Notes: generated by a model from the letters alone, not told the origin. A stretch of 31,795 bases of DNA from Euryarchaeota archaeon UBA171 (GCA_002497295.1 DANO01000009.1:1-31795); one strand, 5' to 3'. Positions 17,206 to 25,909 are shown, counted from the stretch's first letter. Numbers and translations are program-made.

Positions 17206-18942
17206 CTATTCCGAAGACTCCCAAGCCTCTCTATCTATGGCCGCTGCAGTAGCAGCGCCTTCTTCAAGATCAACCCGAGTCAGCAAGGCGGTGCCTGCAA
17301 GAATAACGATCATTATTGTGAAAACTGCCACTCTTGAGTTGTAGAGGTTGGCACTTATGCTGTAGATTATTGGCCCGATAAATGCAGCAGCCTTACCAAT
17401 AAATCCGAAGAAACCGAAGAATTCAGCGGCTTTCGTCCGTGGTGTTAGCATGACCATCATACTCCTGGCCTGTGCCCCGACAGTCCCCATCACAATGCCA
17501 ACCATCGTTCCAAGCATTATCCACTGAAGATTAACTCCGAAGCCAAGCGGCTCCCAAAGATTGTCTCGAAGCGTCTCAGGCCACCAACTCAACTCACCAT
17601 CACCTATCATCGTCGGATGAATTGTGCCCACTGATCGCTCACCATCCAGATCGCCCCCATTGAATGAAAAGCTGAATCTATGGTCCAGCTCCCCCATCAT
17701 CCTGCTTGCAAGAACCGTTGCCTCGTCAATGGGTAGTGATGACCGCTCATCGCCTGAATCATCTTGAAGGAATTCCATGAAAGCGTCTCTGAATTTAGCG
17801 TCCCCTTCCCCGCTGTCGCTGACCCAAGCATCCACTCCCCTGTCGTATAATGTGGTCAATTCATAGGCATCATCCGCCTCATCCCAGTCATATTGGAAAT
17901 CATAGCGCTCATGATCGTCGTCTAGATCGAGCGGCGCGAAACCAACTGCCAATATCGCTACGACACAGTACACAACCAGCGCCCCAGTGAGAACTTCCTT
18001 GGTACCAAATCTTCTAGCTGCTTTCCCTCCGATAATAGTCATGGGTATAGCAACTATATTGACCATGAGAAGCAATACAAAATTCATCGTCGTCGAGAGT
18101 CTTAGTACAGATTCTCCGTATGCAGCTGCCATACCCCCGATCGTGTTCACTCCGTCGAAGAATAGAAGATACGAGACCAAGAAAATGGATAGAGACTTGT
18201 ATTTTTTAATTTCACGAAATGTCTTAGCAACTTCACGAAAACCATCTTTCACCGCTTCCATTGAACTCTCATATTCTTTGGGCGATGGAAGTTTTGGCTC
18301 AGGAGTTTTGAGAAACAATTGGTAACCCCAACCTAACCACCAAAGCGCACTCGTCACGAAGATGAATGCTAGTATGGTTGGCGTGAATCCAAGAGTCAGT
18401 CCAAGGCCGAGGTGAACTATCAGAATCAACGAACCGCCCATGAAACCGTACGCATAGCCCCAACTCGAGACGTGGTCAACATCTTCTTTCTCTACAAGAT
18501 AAGGCATGAATGCATAATAGATCACATTCCCACCGGCAAATCCGATATTTCCAATCACAAGACAGACTGCGAGAAACATGTAGTTCGTACCTTCTCCCAG
18601 AAACGGAGCAAGACCCATCATGGCAGTGAAGATAACTCCAACAATTGTATATGCCCAGAGAATCTTCCGTTTTATTTCGATACGATCTGCAATTGCTCCC
18701 AATACCGGGCTCACTAGAGCCACAAATAGGCTTGAAAGCCCCAACACCATGGCATAGAAAGAATCCCCACTCTGAGTCCCAGTGGCCGTGTTATACATGC
18801 TGGCAGTCAATGCAGGGACGACGACAGTCAGGACAGTCAGAGCAAAGGCCTGATTCGCCCAATCATACCAATACCATCCTTGCAGAGCATCTCTTTCTTG
18901 TTCATTTTTGGCTATGCCAACAGAGGCAGATAGGACGCCCAT
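17206..18942 (-). CDS. MFS transporter, UMF1 / Atg22-like, with acidic extracytoplasmic insertion
   Basis: A 578-residue, about 12-helix major facilitator protein. The N-terminal GWYWYDWANQAF is the characteristic start of the UMF1/Atg22-like group, whose characterised eukaryotic members export amino acids from vacuoles; the prokaryotic substrate is unknown. Helices run from about residue 30 to 335 and 473 to 560. Between them, at ~338-472, lies a ~135-residue hydrophilic insertion rich in Asp/Glu (DDDHERYDFQYDWDEADDAY and onward), which should lie in one loop, probably outside the cell. The ATG is at 18942, and a divergent radical-SAM gene starts 107 nt away. The acyltransferase gene follows 12 nt after the stop. 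Confidence 0.82.
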   Translation of the reverse strand: MGVLSASVGIAKNEQERDALQGWYWYDWANQAFALTVLTVVVPALTASMYNTATGTQSGDSFYAMVLGLSSLFVALVSPVLGAIADRIEIKRKILWAYTIVGVIFTAMMGLAPFLGEGTNYMFLAVCLVIGNIGFAGGNVIYYAFMPYLVEKEDVDHVSSWGYAYGFMGGSLILIVHLGLGLTLGFTPTILAFIFVTSALWWLGWGYQLFLKTPEPKLPSPKEYESSMEAVKDGFREVAKTFREIKKYKSLSIFLVSYLLFFDGVNTIGGMAAAYGESVLRLSTTMNFVLLLMVNIVAIPMTIIGGKAARRFGTKEVLTGALVVYCVVAILAVGFAPLDLDDDHERYDFQYDWDEADDAYELTTLYDRGVDAWVSDSGEGDAKFRDAFMEFLQDDSGDERSSLPIDEATVLASRMMGELDHRFSFSFNGGDLDGERSVGTIHPTMIGDGELSWWPETLRDNLWEPLGFGVNLQWIMLGTMVGIVMGTVGAQARSMMVMLTPRTKAAEFFGFFGFIGKAAAFIGPIIYSISANLYNSRVAVFTIMIVILAGTALLTRVDLEEGAATAAAIDREAWESSE

Positions 18943-19020
18943 AGCGTTTGATAAGAATGACAGCGTTTGAAAGATGTGATTGACCCCAACCTAATTCAGA
19001 CTAGCCATTTCTTGCTCATG

Positions 19021-19034
19021 TTCAATACGTAAAG
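19021..19034 (+). promoter_or_regulatory. TATA-like element upstream of the RaSEA gene
   Basis: TTCAATACGTAAAG is centred about 23 nt before ATG 19050. The 107-nt divergent gap (18943-19049) also holds two copies of AGCGTTTGA 18 nt apart near the MFS start and no RNA-like structure that I can see. Confidence 0.25.
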
Positions 19035-19049
19035 GCTGAACCGACACCC

Positions 19050-20177
19050 ATGGCATCACCTCTTCTAAGGCGCCATAAGCCCCCGTCCAGGCTACATGAA
19101 TTGGTAAAGGCGCCCGAGAACCATCCTGCCTCTATAGAACGACGGGAATCTTGGGACGCCTCAAGGCCTGCCACTGTTTATACCACTCCTGAAGTACTCC
19201 CAGATGGCACACCCTGTACTGCAGCCACTGTAATATTGAGGACACGAGGATGCACTTGGTGGTGGAAATCTGGGTGTACTTTCTGCGGCTATTTCAACGA
19301 TGTAAGGGACGATGTAACGTCAGACGATTTATTTGCACAGTGGGAAGAATCGAAACGTCGTACAAAAAACTTCGAAGGCTGCGATATGGTGAAGGTGTAT
19401 ACCTCAGGTACATTTTTTGAGGATAAAGAAAATCCTGTGGAGTGGCAGGAAGCCATTCTACGTGAGACTCATGAGAGAGGATTGCATCTCGTTGTTGAAG
19501 CACAAGCCCATTTGTGTAAAGATGAGAAATTAGCATGGATGGCATCGATCCATCCAGGGCTCACTGTGGCTATTGGTCTCGAAGCATATGATGACGCTGT
19601 ACTTAGGTTTCATGTCAACAAGGGATTCAATCTGAAGACTTGGAATTCAGCAGTTGAAAGACTAAGATTCCATGGATTCAGAATCAAGACATATCTTCTT
19701 TTCAAACCACCATTTATGTCAGAGGGCGATGCATTAGATCATTCAATACGCTGGATAAAGGAAGTTTCACCCTTAAGTGATGAAGTCTCGATAAATCCAA
19801 TGAACATACAAAAAAGAACGATTGTAGACCGATTACATCGAAGTAGAGAGTACAGACCGCCGTGGCTTTGGTCCTTGGTTGAAATGATACGAGAATCACA
19901 TGAGACCATTTCCTCAGGGCACTCGAGAGTAATAGTTCATCCAACTGCAGGGGGCAAGATCCGGGGCGCACATAATTGCGGGTCCTGTGATAAAGACATA
20001 GTCGCAGCCATCGAACGATATTCTGTATCTTCAGATTTGGACGAATTTTCCGATATCGAATGCTCTTGCAAATCCATATGGCATGATGAAGTACAAAGTG
20101 ATCGTGTCTTGCCTGTTCAATTTGGAACGGGCCTCTCAAGGCGTGGAAACCTCCAGAGACTACTACGCGCTCCATGA
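19050..20177 (+). CDS. raSEA: Archaeosine synthase radical-SAM subunit RaSEA
   Basis: A 375-residue radical-SAM protein of the family that, with ArcS, converts preQ0-derived lysine-modified G15 in archaeal tRNA to archaeosine. The [4Fe-4S] ligands are C68, C76 and C79 in TRGCTWWWKSGCTFCGYF; the CX7CX2C spacing followed by GY is typical of this family. Later elements also fit: VVEAQAHL, AIGLEAYDD, NKGFNLK, the TYLLFKPP strand, and a C-terminal GAHNCGSCD plus CSC that could bind a metal. No tRNA-guanine transglycosylase or ArcS gene lies in the window. The assignment rests on the cysteine spacing and the overall pattern, which separate it from Elp3 and other radical-SAM groups. Confidence 0.85.
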   Translation: MASPLLRRHKPPSRLHELVKAPENHPASIERRESWDASRPATVYTTPEVLPDGTPCTAATVILRTRGCTWWWKSGCTFCGYFNDVRDDVTSDDLFAQWEESKRRTKNFEGCDMVKVYTSGTFFEDKENPVEWQEAILRETHERGLHLVVEAQAHLCKDEKLAWMASIHPGLTVAIGLEAYDDAVLRFHVNKGFNLKTWNSAVERLRFHGFRIKTYLLFKPPFMSEGDALDHSIRWIKEVSPLSDEVSINPMNIQKRTIVDRLHRSREYRPPWLWSLVEMIRESHETISSGHSRVIVHPTAGGKIRGAHNCGSCDKDIVAAIERYSVSSDLDEFSDIECSCKSIWHDEVQSDRVLPVQFGTGLSRRGNLQRLLRAP

Positions 20178-20247
20178 AATGGGCTTTCTTTCGCCTAATG
20201 CTTAAGGATGCGATGAAGGTGGTCAGAACGCCCGTCTGGGCAAAGGT

Positions 20248-20526
20248 GTGGTCTTCTTGGCAGATTCGGTCACTGACATCGATGTTTTTCTTCAGGCAAA
20301 TGCTGAACCCAAGTCTTCATGGGTATTCCTGGCTCTTGGAATAATCGTGGCACTGCTCTCTCTTACAATTTATTCAATCATATTCCCCGGCCAGAACCTG
20401 CCAGTAATATCCGATTTAGAGACATTCGCTTCCCTAAAAGGACAAGTTTGGATATTCGTACTCGGTATGCTCGTGGGTGCGTTGATGATTCTATCCACAC
20501 TTCTTACGGAAGTCACCAGGGAGTGA
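20248..20526 (+). CDS. Small two-helix membrane protein
   Basis: A 92-residue protein of unknown family. It has a short soluble N-terminus and two clear membrane helices (~24-46 and ~67-87) joined by a ~20-residue loop. The only in-frame starts are GTG 20248 and TTG 20257, with an in-frame stop at 20203. It ends 4 nt before the large oxidase-like membrane protein gene, so the two are probably co-translated, and it may be a small accessory subunit of that protein. I recognise no catalytic or metal-binding residues. Confidence 0.6.
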   Translation: MVFLADSVTDIDVFLQANAEPKSSWVFLALGIIVALLSLTIYSIIFPGQNLPVISDLETFASLKGQVWIFVLGMLVGALMILSTLLTEVTRE

Positions 20527-20530
20527 GTAA

Positions 20531-22189
20531 ATGTTTGTCGATATACCTAATCATTTGACCACATGGCTCATCCTGTTCATCTTCTTCGCACTTTCGAGCA
20601 GAGGTTTGGGTACACTCGGGGAAGTCCTCAGGTCAACTGGAATGTTTCTTCTAGAGAAGGCACTCGGCCCGGCGATAGATTTTGCAGAAGGAAAACCAGG
20701 GTCAGCAGCTAGGACTTGGATAGTTCTTAGCGCGTTATGGCTCTTCGTTGCTGTCTGCTTCACATTCCTTGGAATTTGGGTTGGCCATGACCAATATGCA
20801 CTCATATCCCTGTCCGGTTGGGGCTATACTCCATCGTCATCTACGCTCATCGCAGCTGGAACTGCTGTTGGTTTGTACGGCTCGGTTGCAATGGCCGTGA
20901 TCGGAGCATCGTTCCATGTTTTACCATCTCTTTGCGGCACCCCTGGAGGCCTTCCCAGCGAAAGAAATGGAACTCTCGTAGCCGCTCCATGGACACTCGG
21001 AGTCATCATCCTCTTCATCGCGGCCCACAATCCAGATCCGTTTGGTATTGATATCACATTCGCAGCGGTCGCGGCAATGGGGCTTGCCTATTCAGCCATA
21101 GCTGTCAATTTACTAATTGCCTTTGCAAATAGAACCCAGAGCCCGAGAGAGCCCGGCTGGCTTCTGATTTTAGCAATCGTAGCCGGCCCAGTCAGCGTAC
21201 TAGTCGAGGTCTTAATGGGCGATACAAACCCAATAGCAGAACCTTGGCTAGTTCTGAAGCTGTATGGAGCCCCATTCTTTCTCTGGTCTGTATCAGCATT
21301 AGCCATGTACTCCGCTGCATTGGGCTCCAGATCACCTCTTTGGTCACGTACCCTAAGCGGAACAGTTCTCGTAGGATTGGTGATTACCACCTCAGCATAT
21401 CAAAGCCTAGATGGAGGCTTATTTTCTAGCCTCATCACCCAAAACGCAAGTATGCCGAGTGTTTCTGACACATCTAGGATGTTTGGTACATTCCTTGTAG
21501 CACTATCACTCGCACCGATGCTAGCATTATCTGCCAATATCATAGCCACAATAAGGACGAGCGGCAAATCTCCAGAAATCACGAACGGAATGGCGATACT
21601 TGTAGCATCCTCTTTCTCGCTGGTCATACTTTGGTTCCTAAACTACTCATTCAGAAGCCCATCATTCGTAGGCTTCCAAACATATGAGCCTCTATTGGAG
21701 ACTGTAGAACTCATGACCATGTGGCTGTTCATGATACCAATGAGCATGGGAATAGTGCTCCATCTATATCCCACAATAACCAACCGAACTTTACCTGCAC
21801 CTGAGAGGACGAGACAGGGATACTGGATGTTCGTAACCGCAGTCTCAGCCGGTCTTCTCTGTACATTGATATCTGAATCCATATCGCTATCAGTCACAGA
21901 AATCGACATCGAAGCAACCTCTTCCCTTGCCGAGCGATTCGCAGTCATTGGTTCGGTTCTTTTCTATGGAGCAGTGGTTGCAGTCACACTCCACACGTTG
22001 AATATCGTCAGAGGCCTATTCCATGGAAAGATGCTGCAAAATGCGTCCCAATCCGCTCGACGTATAGAGTCCTACACGATCACCTCTTCAACCTCAATTC
22101 GCTCTGTCTTAGCTGCAGGAGCAGATGTTGAAACAGTCCTGGTCCCAGCTTCTGACACTGATGTCCCAGGGGCTCCAACTGAGCTCTGA
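20531..22189 (+). CDS. Polytopic membrane protein, distant heme-copper oxidase subunit I-like
   Basis: A 552-residue protein with about 13 hydrophobic helices (e.g. ~7-24, 63-85, 102-131, 171-197, 235-265, 310-336, 388-412, 470-495) and a ~50-residue soluble tail. Helix ends such as GASFHVLPSLCG and GIVLHLYPTITN resemble the helix-end Tyr/His-x-x-Pro pattern of cbb3-type subunit I, and H88 follows the second helix. The canonical CuB site (His-x-x-x-Tyr and the His-His pair) is not visible, so oxygen or NO reduction cannot be assumed. It may be a degenerate oxidase relative or an unrelated transporter. The small two-helix protein lies 4 nt upstream. Confidence 0.4.
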   Translation: MFVDIPNHLTTWLILFIFFALSSRGLGTLGEVLRSTGMFLLEKALGPAIDFAEGKPGSAARTWIVLSALWLFVAVCFTFLGIWVGHDQYALISLSGWGYTPSSSTLIAAGTAVGLYGSVAMAVIGASFHVLPSLCGTPGGLPSERNGTLVAAPWTLGVIILFIAAHNPDPFGIDITFAAVAAMGLAYSAIAVNLLIAFANRTQSPREPGWLLILAIVAGPVSVLVEVLMGDTNPIAEPWLVLKLYGAPFFLWSVSALAMYSAALGSRSPLWSRTLSGTVLVGLVITTSAYQSLDGGLFSSLITQNASMPSVSDTSRMFGTFLVALSLAPMLALSANIIATIRTSGKSPEITNGMAILVASSFSLVILWFLNYSFRSPSFVGFQTYEPLLETVELMTMWLFMIPMSMGIVLHLYPTITNRTLPAPERTRQGYWMFVTAVSAGLLCTLISESISLSVTEIDIEATSSLAERFAVIGSVLFYGAVVAVTLHTLNIVRGLFHGKMLQNASQSARRIESYTITSSTSIRSVLAAGADVETVLVPASDTDVPGAPTEL

Positions 22190-22229
22190 GCATCGGCACA
22201 TTGTTGTCGCTCCCACTCTACCATCGATC

Positions 22230-23501
22230 ATGAGGATTGGATTGGTGGGCAAACCCAATGTCGGTAAATCGACTGCATTCTCTGCATTGACCGCCACGCC
22301 TGTTGATATAGCCGACTATCCATTTACGACGATCGATCCGAATGTAGGGATAGCCTGGATACCGACTCCAGAATCATGCAGATGCAAAGAACTAGCACAC
22401 CGTCTTGGTGAAAGGATCGAAGAAAAGGAAGAATCCAGATCGGGGAGCATCTGCCAACCTAGAACAGGGTCATGCTACAATCATCGTAGATTGGTTCCAG
22501 TCACCCTCGTCGATGTCGCTGGGCTTGTGCCCGGTGCCCATGAGGGAAGAGGGAGGGGAAATCAGTTCCTCTCAGATCTTTCTAGGTGTGATGCATTAAT
22601 TCAAGTCGTAGATGTCTCTGGTACTACTGATTTGGAAGGGAATCATACGGATGAATTCCCCGCATCTCCCATATCTGAGCATAATTTTCTAATCGATGAG
22701 ATAGATCTCTGGTTGTCTGGAATTCTAAAAGAAGGCTGGTCTAGAGGTGCTAGAAGAGTCCAATCAGGAGGCGATCGAGCTCTCATTGATTTCGTCGTCC
22801 AAATGATCAGCGGCCTTGGCGGGGGAGAAAGGGATGCTATCTTTGGAATACAGGCTGCCAGATCCAATGGAGCAGATAACCAACCATGGAATTGGGATGG
22901 AAACACATTACGAATCATCGCATCAGAAATTCGAAAATCCATGTTTCCAATCGCTATAGCTGCTAATAAGGCAGATCGCGTCGAGCCCGATCGTCTCAAG
23001 ACGGCACTCGATGATCTGGAGAAATTGAACCTAAGATGCATCCCAACATCCGCTGAAGCCGAACTAACTCTGAGTCGAGCAAGTAATGCAGGCTTAATCA
23101 CGTATCAGCCGGGCGATGGCCCTTCTGGATTTTCAGTGAATTCAGAATCAATATTATCGAAACCACAAGAAGAGGCGCTGGAGAGAATAAGAGAGAAGAC
23201 AAGTAAGCTCGAAGGCAACGGTTTAATCGATCTTCTTTCAAAGGTCGTATTCGAAGATCTTTCTATGATCGTTGCATACCCCGTTGCAGATGAAGGCAAG
23301 TGGACGGATGCGGAGGATCGTAAGCTGCCAGATTCGATTATACTTCAATCAGGCTCCACTGCACGAGATCTCGCATATGCCGTGCATACCGATCTGGGAG
23401 ATGGATTCATCCGAGCAACGAACTGTGTGACGGGCCGAACCGTGGGCGGAGACACCGAACTTCTGATGTCGGATGTGATTAGGATTCACTCTAGAACCTG
23501 A
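22230..23501 (+). CDS. Obg/YchF-family GTPase, archaeal MJ1332 type, with TGS domain
   Basis: A 423-residue translation-associated P-loop GTPase. The G domain starts at once: G1 GLVGKPNVGKST (Lys13), switch I ADYPFTTIDPN, G3 LVDVAGLVPGA followed by GRGRGNQFLSD, and G4 ANKAD. NKxD means GTP specificity, unlike bacterial YchF, which has NxxE and prefers ATP. A helical insertion (ISEHNFLIDEIDLWLSGIL) is typical of the archaeal subgroup. The C-terminal ~60 residues (SIILQSGSTARDLAYAVHTD onward) form the TGS domain, which usually contacts the ribosome or RNA. ATG 22230 is chosen because the conserved beta-strand begins there; the frame is open further upstream into the membrane-protein gene. A cysteine cluster (SCRCK, SICQ, SCYN) lies in the region after switch I. 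Confidence 0.88.
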   Translation: MRIGLVGKPNVGKSTAFSALTATPVDIADYPFTTIDPNVGIAWIPTPESCRCKELAHRLGERIEEKEESRSGSICQPRTGSCYNHRRLVPVTLVDVAGLVPGAHEGRGRGNQFLSDLSRCDALIQVVDVSGTTDLEGNHTDEFPASPISEHNFLIDEIDLWLSGILKEGWSRGARRVQSGGDRALIDFVVQMISGLGGGERDAIFGIQAARSNGADNQPWNWDGNTLRIIASEIRKSMFPIAIAANKADRVEPDRLKTALDDLEKLNLRCIPTSAEAELTLSRASNAGLITYQPGDGPSGFSVNSESILSKPQEEALERIREKTSKLEGNGLIDLLSKVVFEDLSMIVAYPVADEGKWTDAEDRKLPDSIILQSGSTARDLAYAVHTDLGDGFIRATNCVTGRTVGGDTELLMSDVIRIHSRT

Positions 23502-23568
23502 CCGATCTCATCAGCCCTTGCTTTCGCTGGATAACTGTTCGAATCCATCTATCTGGTCTGCTTATGCT

Positions 23569-23883
23569 TCAGCCGAAGAGCGAGCCCAGGCCTTCGAAGC
23601 CCGAGTCATCCTCCTCTTCCTCTTCAGCAGCTGCCTCCTCTACGGGGGCAGCGGCTTCAGAGCCGCCTCCAGAGCCGCCTGCGGCAGGAGCCGCAGCGAC
23701 CGGAGCCGCGATCGCGGTAGACATCGCTTCTTCGATGTCAACGGACGCAAGTGAGGCAACAAGCCCCTTCACGCGTGCCGCGTCTACATCTACTCCTGCG
23801 GCTTCGAGAACCCCAGTGATGCTCTTATCGTCGATCGTCTTTCCTGCTGAGTGCAGTAACATTGCAGCGTATACATACTCCAT
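23569..23883 (-). CDS. rpl12: Ribosomal protein L12 (archaeal P1-like stalk protein)
   Basis: This protein recruits translation factors at the GTPase centre and binds the C-terminal helices of L10/P0 as dimers. From ATG 23883 it has 104 residues and begins MEYVYAAMLLHSAGKTID, the archaeal L12 start. A Gly/Ala hinge and a Glu-rich stretch follow, and it ends in GFEGLGSLFG, the factor-binding tail. A GGTG Shine-Dalgarno motif (complement of 23890-23893) lies 6 nt before the ATG; GTG 23892 is a less likely start. It is the last gene of the ftsZ-secE-spt5-rpl11-rpl1-rpl10-rpl12 cluster, 18 nt after rpl10. The tail closely matches that of L10 (GFGGLGDLFG). Confidence 0.95.
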   Translation of the reverse strand: MEYVYAAMLLHSAGKTIDDKSITGVLEAAGVDVDAARVKGLVASLASVDIEEAMSTAIAAPVAAAPAAGGSGGGSEAAAPVEEAAAEEEEEDDSGFEGLGSLFG

Positions 23884-23901
23884 TTCATTCACCTTTTTCC
23901 A

Positions 23902-24930
23902 TTAACCGAAGAGATCGCCGAGTCCTCCGAACCCTGCTTCCTCCTCTTCCTCTTCTTCCTCATCCGGGGCTTCGCCTCCAGTTTCTTCACCAGCTGATGA
24001 GGCATCAGCCGAGATAACGCTCTCTGCAGGAGCGCTTGCATACGCATTAAGCGCAGCAATGACCCCCTCGTCGAGTGCATCGGAATCGAGTTTTCCGGCC
24101 AGGCCTAATGCCTGGGACCGAACCTTTGACAGAATCATGCCGGCTGTATCATCATTGATCACTCCGGCACCGACTGCCACTGCAAGTGCATCGCCCTTGC
24201 CCTTCGCAATAAGCGCCGGCAATGTTTGCGTTGTGAGATATGTGATGTTGCAAGCAAGATTGAAACTGCCTGAAACAGCTCTGATGATGTCATCTCTGAA
24301 AGCGTCTGCATCTATTTCCAGCTCATCTGCCATGAGGATGTATCCATCTTCCAGCGCTCCTGCTAGTATTATGCCTATTTCTATAGGATTGATATCCAAC
24401 TTTGCAAGCATGATCCCTAGATCAGCTGATATCGGATTGCCTTTTTCAACAGCAGTAACGGTTTTCTGAATCGCCACCTTGCCCTTATCGATTTTAGCAG
24501 GTATCCCAACGGCATTGAATTCACCAACAATGGGTCCCGGGCCAAATTGGGTAGGCCCCTTCTCCACTACGATATCCATTGGTGCTAATTCACCATCTTT
24601 AGCAGCCCTCCCCTGCCTGGTCTTGGAGAGTTCGTCAGACAGTTGGAATGCATTCATCGAGTCGGTGTGGACTATAGCTGGTTGAGTTGAAGATTCAAAG
24701 AGCGACTCCAGAACTTCTAGATCTTTACCTGAAGCCTTCCATGCCCTCCTGATTAGAGATTTCTTGGCCATGGTTATCGATAACTTGGCTCTGAGAGATG
24801 CCCTCATATCAAGCATATTTTTTGCTGGTACGCCAGAAACATCCACAATACCGATGACGCCATCGGAGTTCAGCAACTCTTCTAGCTCGTCTACCCTGGT
24901 TTTCTTCCAAGGTGCAATCTTAGGTATCAT
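23902..24930 (-). CDS. rpl10: Ribosomal protein L10 (P0)
   Basis: The stalk base protein, which binds 23S rRNA next to L11 and carries L12 dimers on its C-terminal helices. It has 342 residues. The N-terminal domain is typical (PWKKTRVDELEELL, RASLRAK, LIRRAW), followed by the archaeal insertion domain (GPGPIVGEFNAVGIPAKIDK), an Ala-rich helical region and an acidic Glu run ending in GFGGLGDLFG. The start is fixed by the ATGA overlap with rpl1 (24927-24930), implying coupled translation; in-frame codons further upstream do not encode L10-like sequence. Length and domain order look normal, in contrast to the L11 gene of the same cluster. Confidence 0.95.
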   Translation of the reverse strand: MIPKIAPWKKTRVDELEELLNSDGVIGIVDVSGVPAKNMLDMRASLRAKLSITMAKKSLIRRAWKASGKDLEVLESLFESSTQPAIVHTDSMNAFQLSDELSKTRQGRAAKDGELAPMDIVVEKGPTQFGPGPIVGEFNAVGIPAKIDKGKVAIQKTVTAVEKGNPISADLGIMLAKLDINPIEIGIILAGALEDGYILMADELEIDADAFRDDIIRAVSGSFNLACNITYLTTQTLPALIAKGKGDALAVAVGAGVINDDTAGMILSKVRSQALGLAGKLDSDALDEGVIAALNAYASAPAESVISADASSAGEETGGEAPDEEEEEEEEAGFGGLGDLFG

Positions 24931-25574
24931 GACGTAGTAACCTCCACCTTTACAGAAGGCCCCATCGAGGTCTTGATGTAGCAAGATCGGATATTCATGG
25001 AACCGCGCTCTAGTCTGCCAATAACACGATTCCAAATAGCTATTACATTTCCAGTGAGTTCATCCAGGCTCTGCTCTCTGGTACCGAATGCTGCGTGAAA
25101 GGTCATTCTATCCCTGGATCGAACAATTGCCGTATCCTTCAGTCCAGCGGCCATCATGCCAGGATCAAGATTGGGAGGTACTGGCCGAGGCATTTTCCCA
25201 CGAGGGCCAAGAACGATACCGAGGAAACGACCAACTGTCCCCATGTGAGGTATTTCAGAAAGAAAGAAATCCACACTGTTGGCTAATTTCCTCGCTTTTT
25301 GTCTGTTACCACCGAGATCTTCGATAGTTGTAGGATCAATTATTTCCAAACCGGCCGCTTTTGCTTTAGTGGCCATTTCTCCACCTGCGAACATTGCTAT
25401 GCGTACGCCACGCCCTCTTCCAGAAGGGAGGCGAATCTCCTCTTGTATTCGATTGGATGGATTCTTGAGATCGACATCCCTGATGGTGAAGGCAATCTCT
25501 AGACTTTCTGTGAACTTTCGTTCTGGCGCTGCAGCTATTGCAGCTTCTATTGCGTTTCTAAGTTCGTTCTCCAT
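24927..25574 (-). CDS. rpl1: Ribosomal protein L1
   Basis: The L1-stalk protein, which binds 23S rRNA at the E site and often represses its own operon in archaea by binding mRNA. It has 215 residues, a normal length. Family motifs include FTESLEIAFTIRDVDLKNP, IRLPSGRGRGVRIAMFAG, the GTVGRFLGIVLGPRGKMPRP signature, and a C-terminal GSMNIRSCYIKTSMGPS strand. The RNA-binding GPRGKMP loop is intact. An AGGGGTG stretch about 10 nt before ATG 25574 can act as Shine-Dalgarno. The 3' end overlaps rpl10. Autoregulation is known for the family; no mimic site was checked here. Confidence 0.95.
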   Translation of the reverse strand: MENELRNAIEAAIAAAPERKFTESLEIAFTIRDVDLKNPSNRIQEEIRLPSGRGRGVRIAMFAGGEMATKAKAAGLEIIDPTTIEDLGGNRQKARKLANSVDFFLSEIPHMGTVGRFLGIVLGPRGKMPRPVPPNLDPGMMAAGLKDTAIVRSRDRMTFHAAFGTREQSLDELTGNVIAIWNRVIGRLERGSMNIRSCYIKTSMGPSVKVEVTTS

Positions 25575-25630
25575 ATCTAATCACACCCCTGCGGTCTACG
25601 AGGATAAACCTCTTCCGCAACTCGTGTCTC

Positions 25631-25909
25631 TCATGCAAAATGTTCGTTAAATCTCCCTTCTTTCGTTGCTTGAATAGCTTCTCTGGCGTCCATGCCCTCA
25701 ACCTTGATCCTCATGGCCACACAAGTTCCCATGATTTCTCTACACATGGCTGATAAGTCCGCTCCAGTTAATTTTGATTCTTGCTTGGATACAACTGCCT
25801 TGATCTGATCGATCGTAATGTTCTCAGTAGCGGATTCAACACTTCCATTACACTTCTTCTGACCAAGTTGCTGGAGGATCAAATGAGGAGTCTCATTACG
25901 GTCTGACAT
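25631..25909 (-). CDS. rpl11: Ribosomal protein L11, C-terminal domain only (N-terminal domain missing)
   Basis: The 92-residue product aligns only with the second half of L11. ETPHLILQQLG matches the end of the N-terminal domain and linker (TPPxxxLLKKxxG in normal L11). ENITIDQIKAVVSKQ, LTGADLSAMCREIMGTCVAM and RIKVEGMDAREA match the rRNA-binding C-terminal domain. Archaeal L11 normally has about 160 residues. The Gly/Pro-rich N-terminal domain (PGPPLGPALG-type helix), which faces translation factors, is absent. The frame stays open upstream to 25987, but the extra ~25 residues show no L11 similarity, and spt5 ends at 25985, so no hidden exon-sized space exists. ATG 25909 follows a GGGGGAT stretch. 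Position in the cluster confirms identity. Confidence 0.88.
   Translation of the reverse strand: MSDRNETPHLILQQLGQKKCNGSVESATENITIDQIKAVVSKQESKLTGADLSAMCREIMGTCVAMRIKVEGMDAREAIQATKEGRFNEHFA

Noticed and set aside
23537..23546. GTTCGAATCC, identical to a tRNA T-loop core, between the GTPase gene and rpl12
   Set aside because: The flanking bases do not pair as a T-arm, the gap is only 67 nt, and no acceptor or anticodon stem is visible.
23564..23905. Long plus-strand frame rich in Ser/Ala/Pro/Glu opposite rpl12
   Set aside because: It is the complement of the Ala/Glu-rich L12 coding sequence and has no recognisable protein features.
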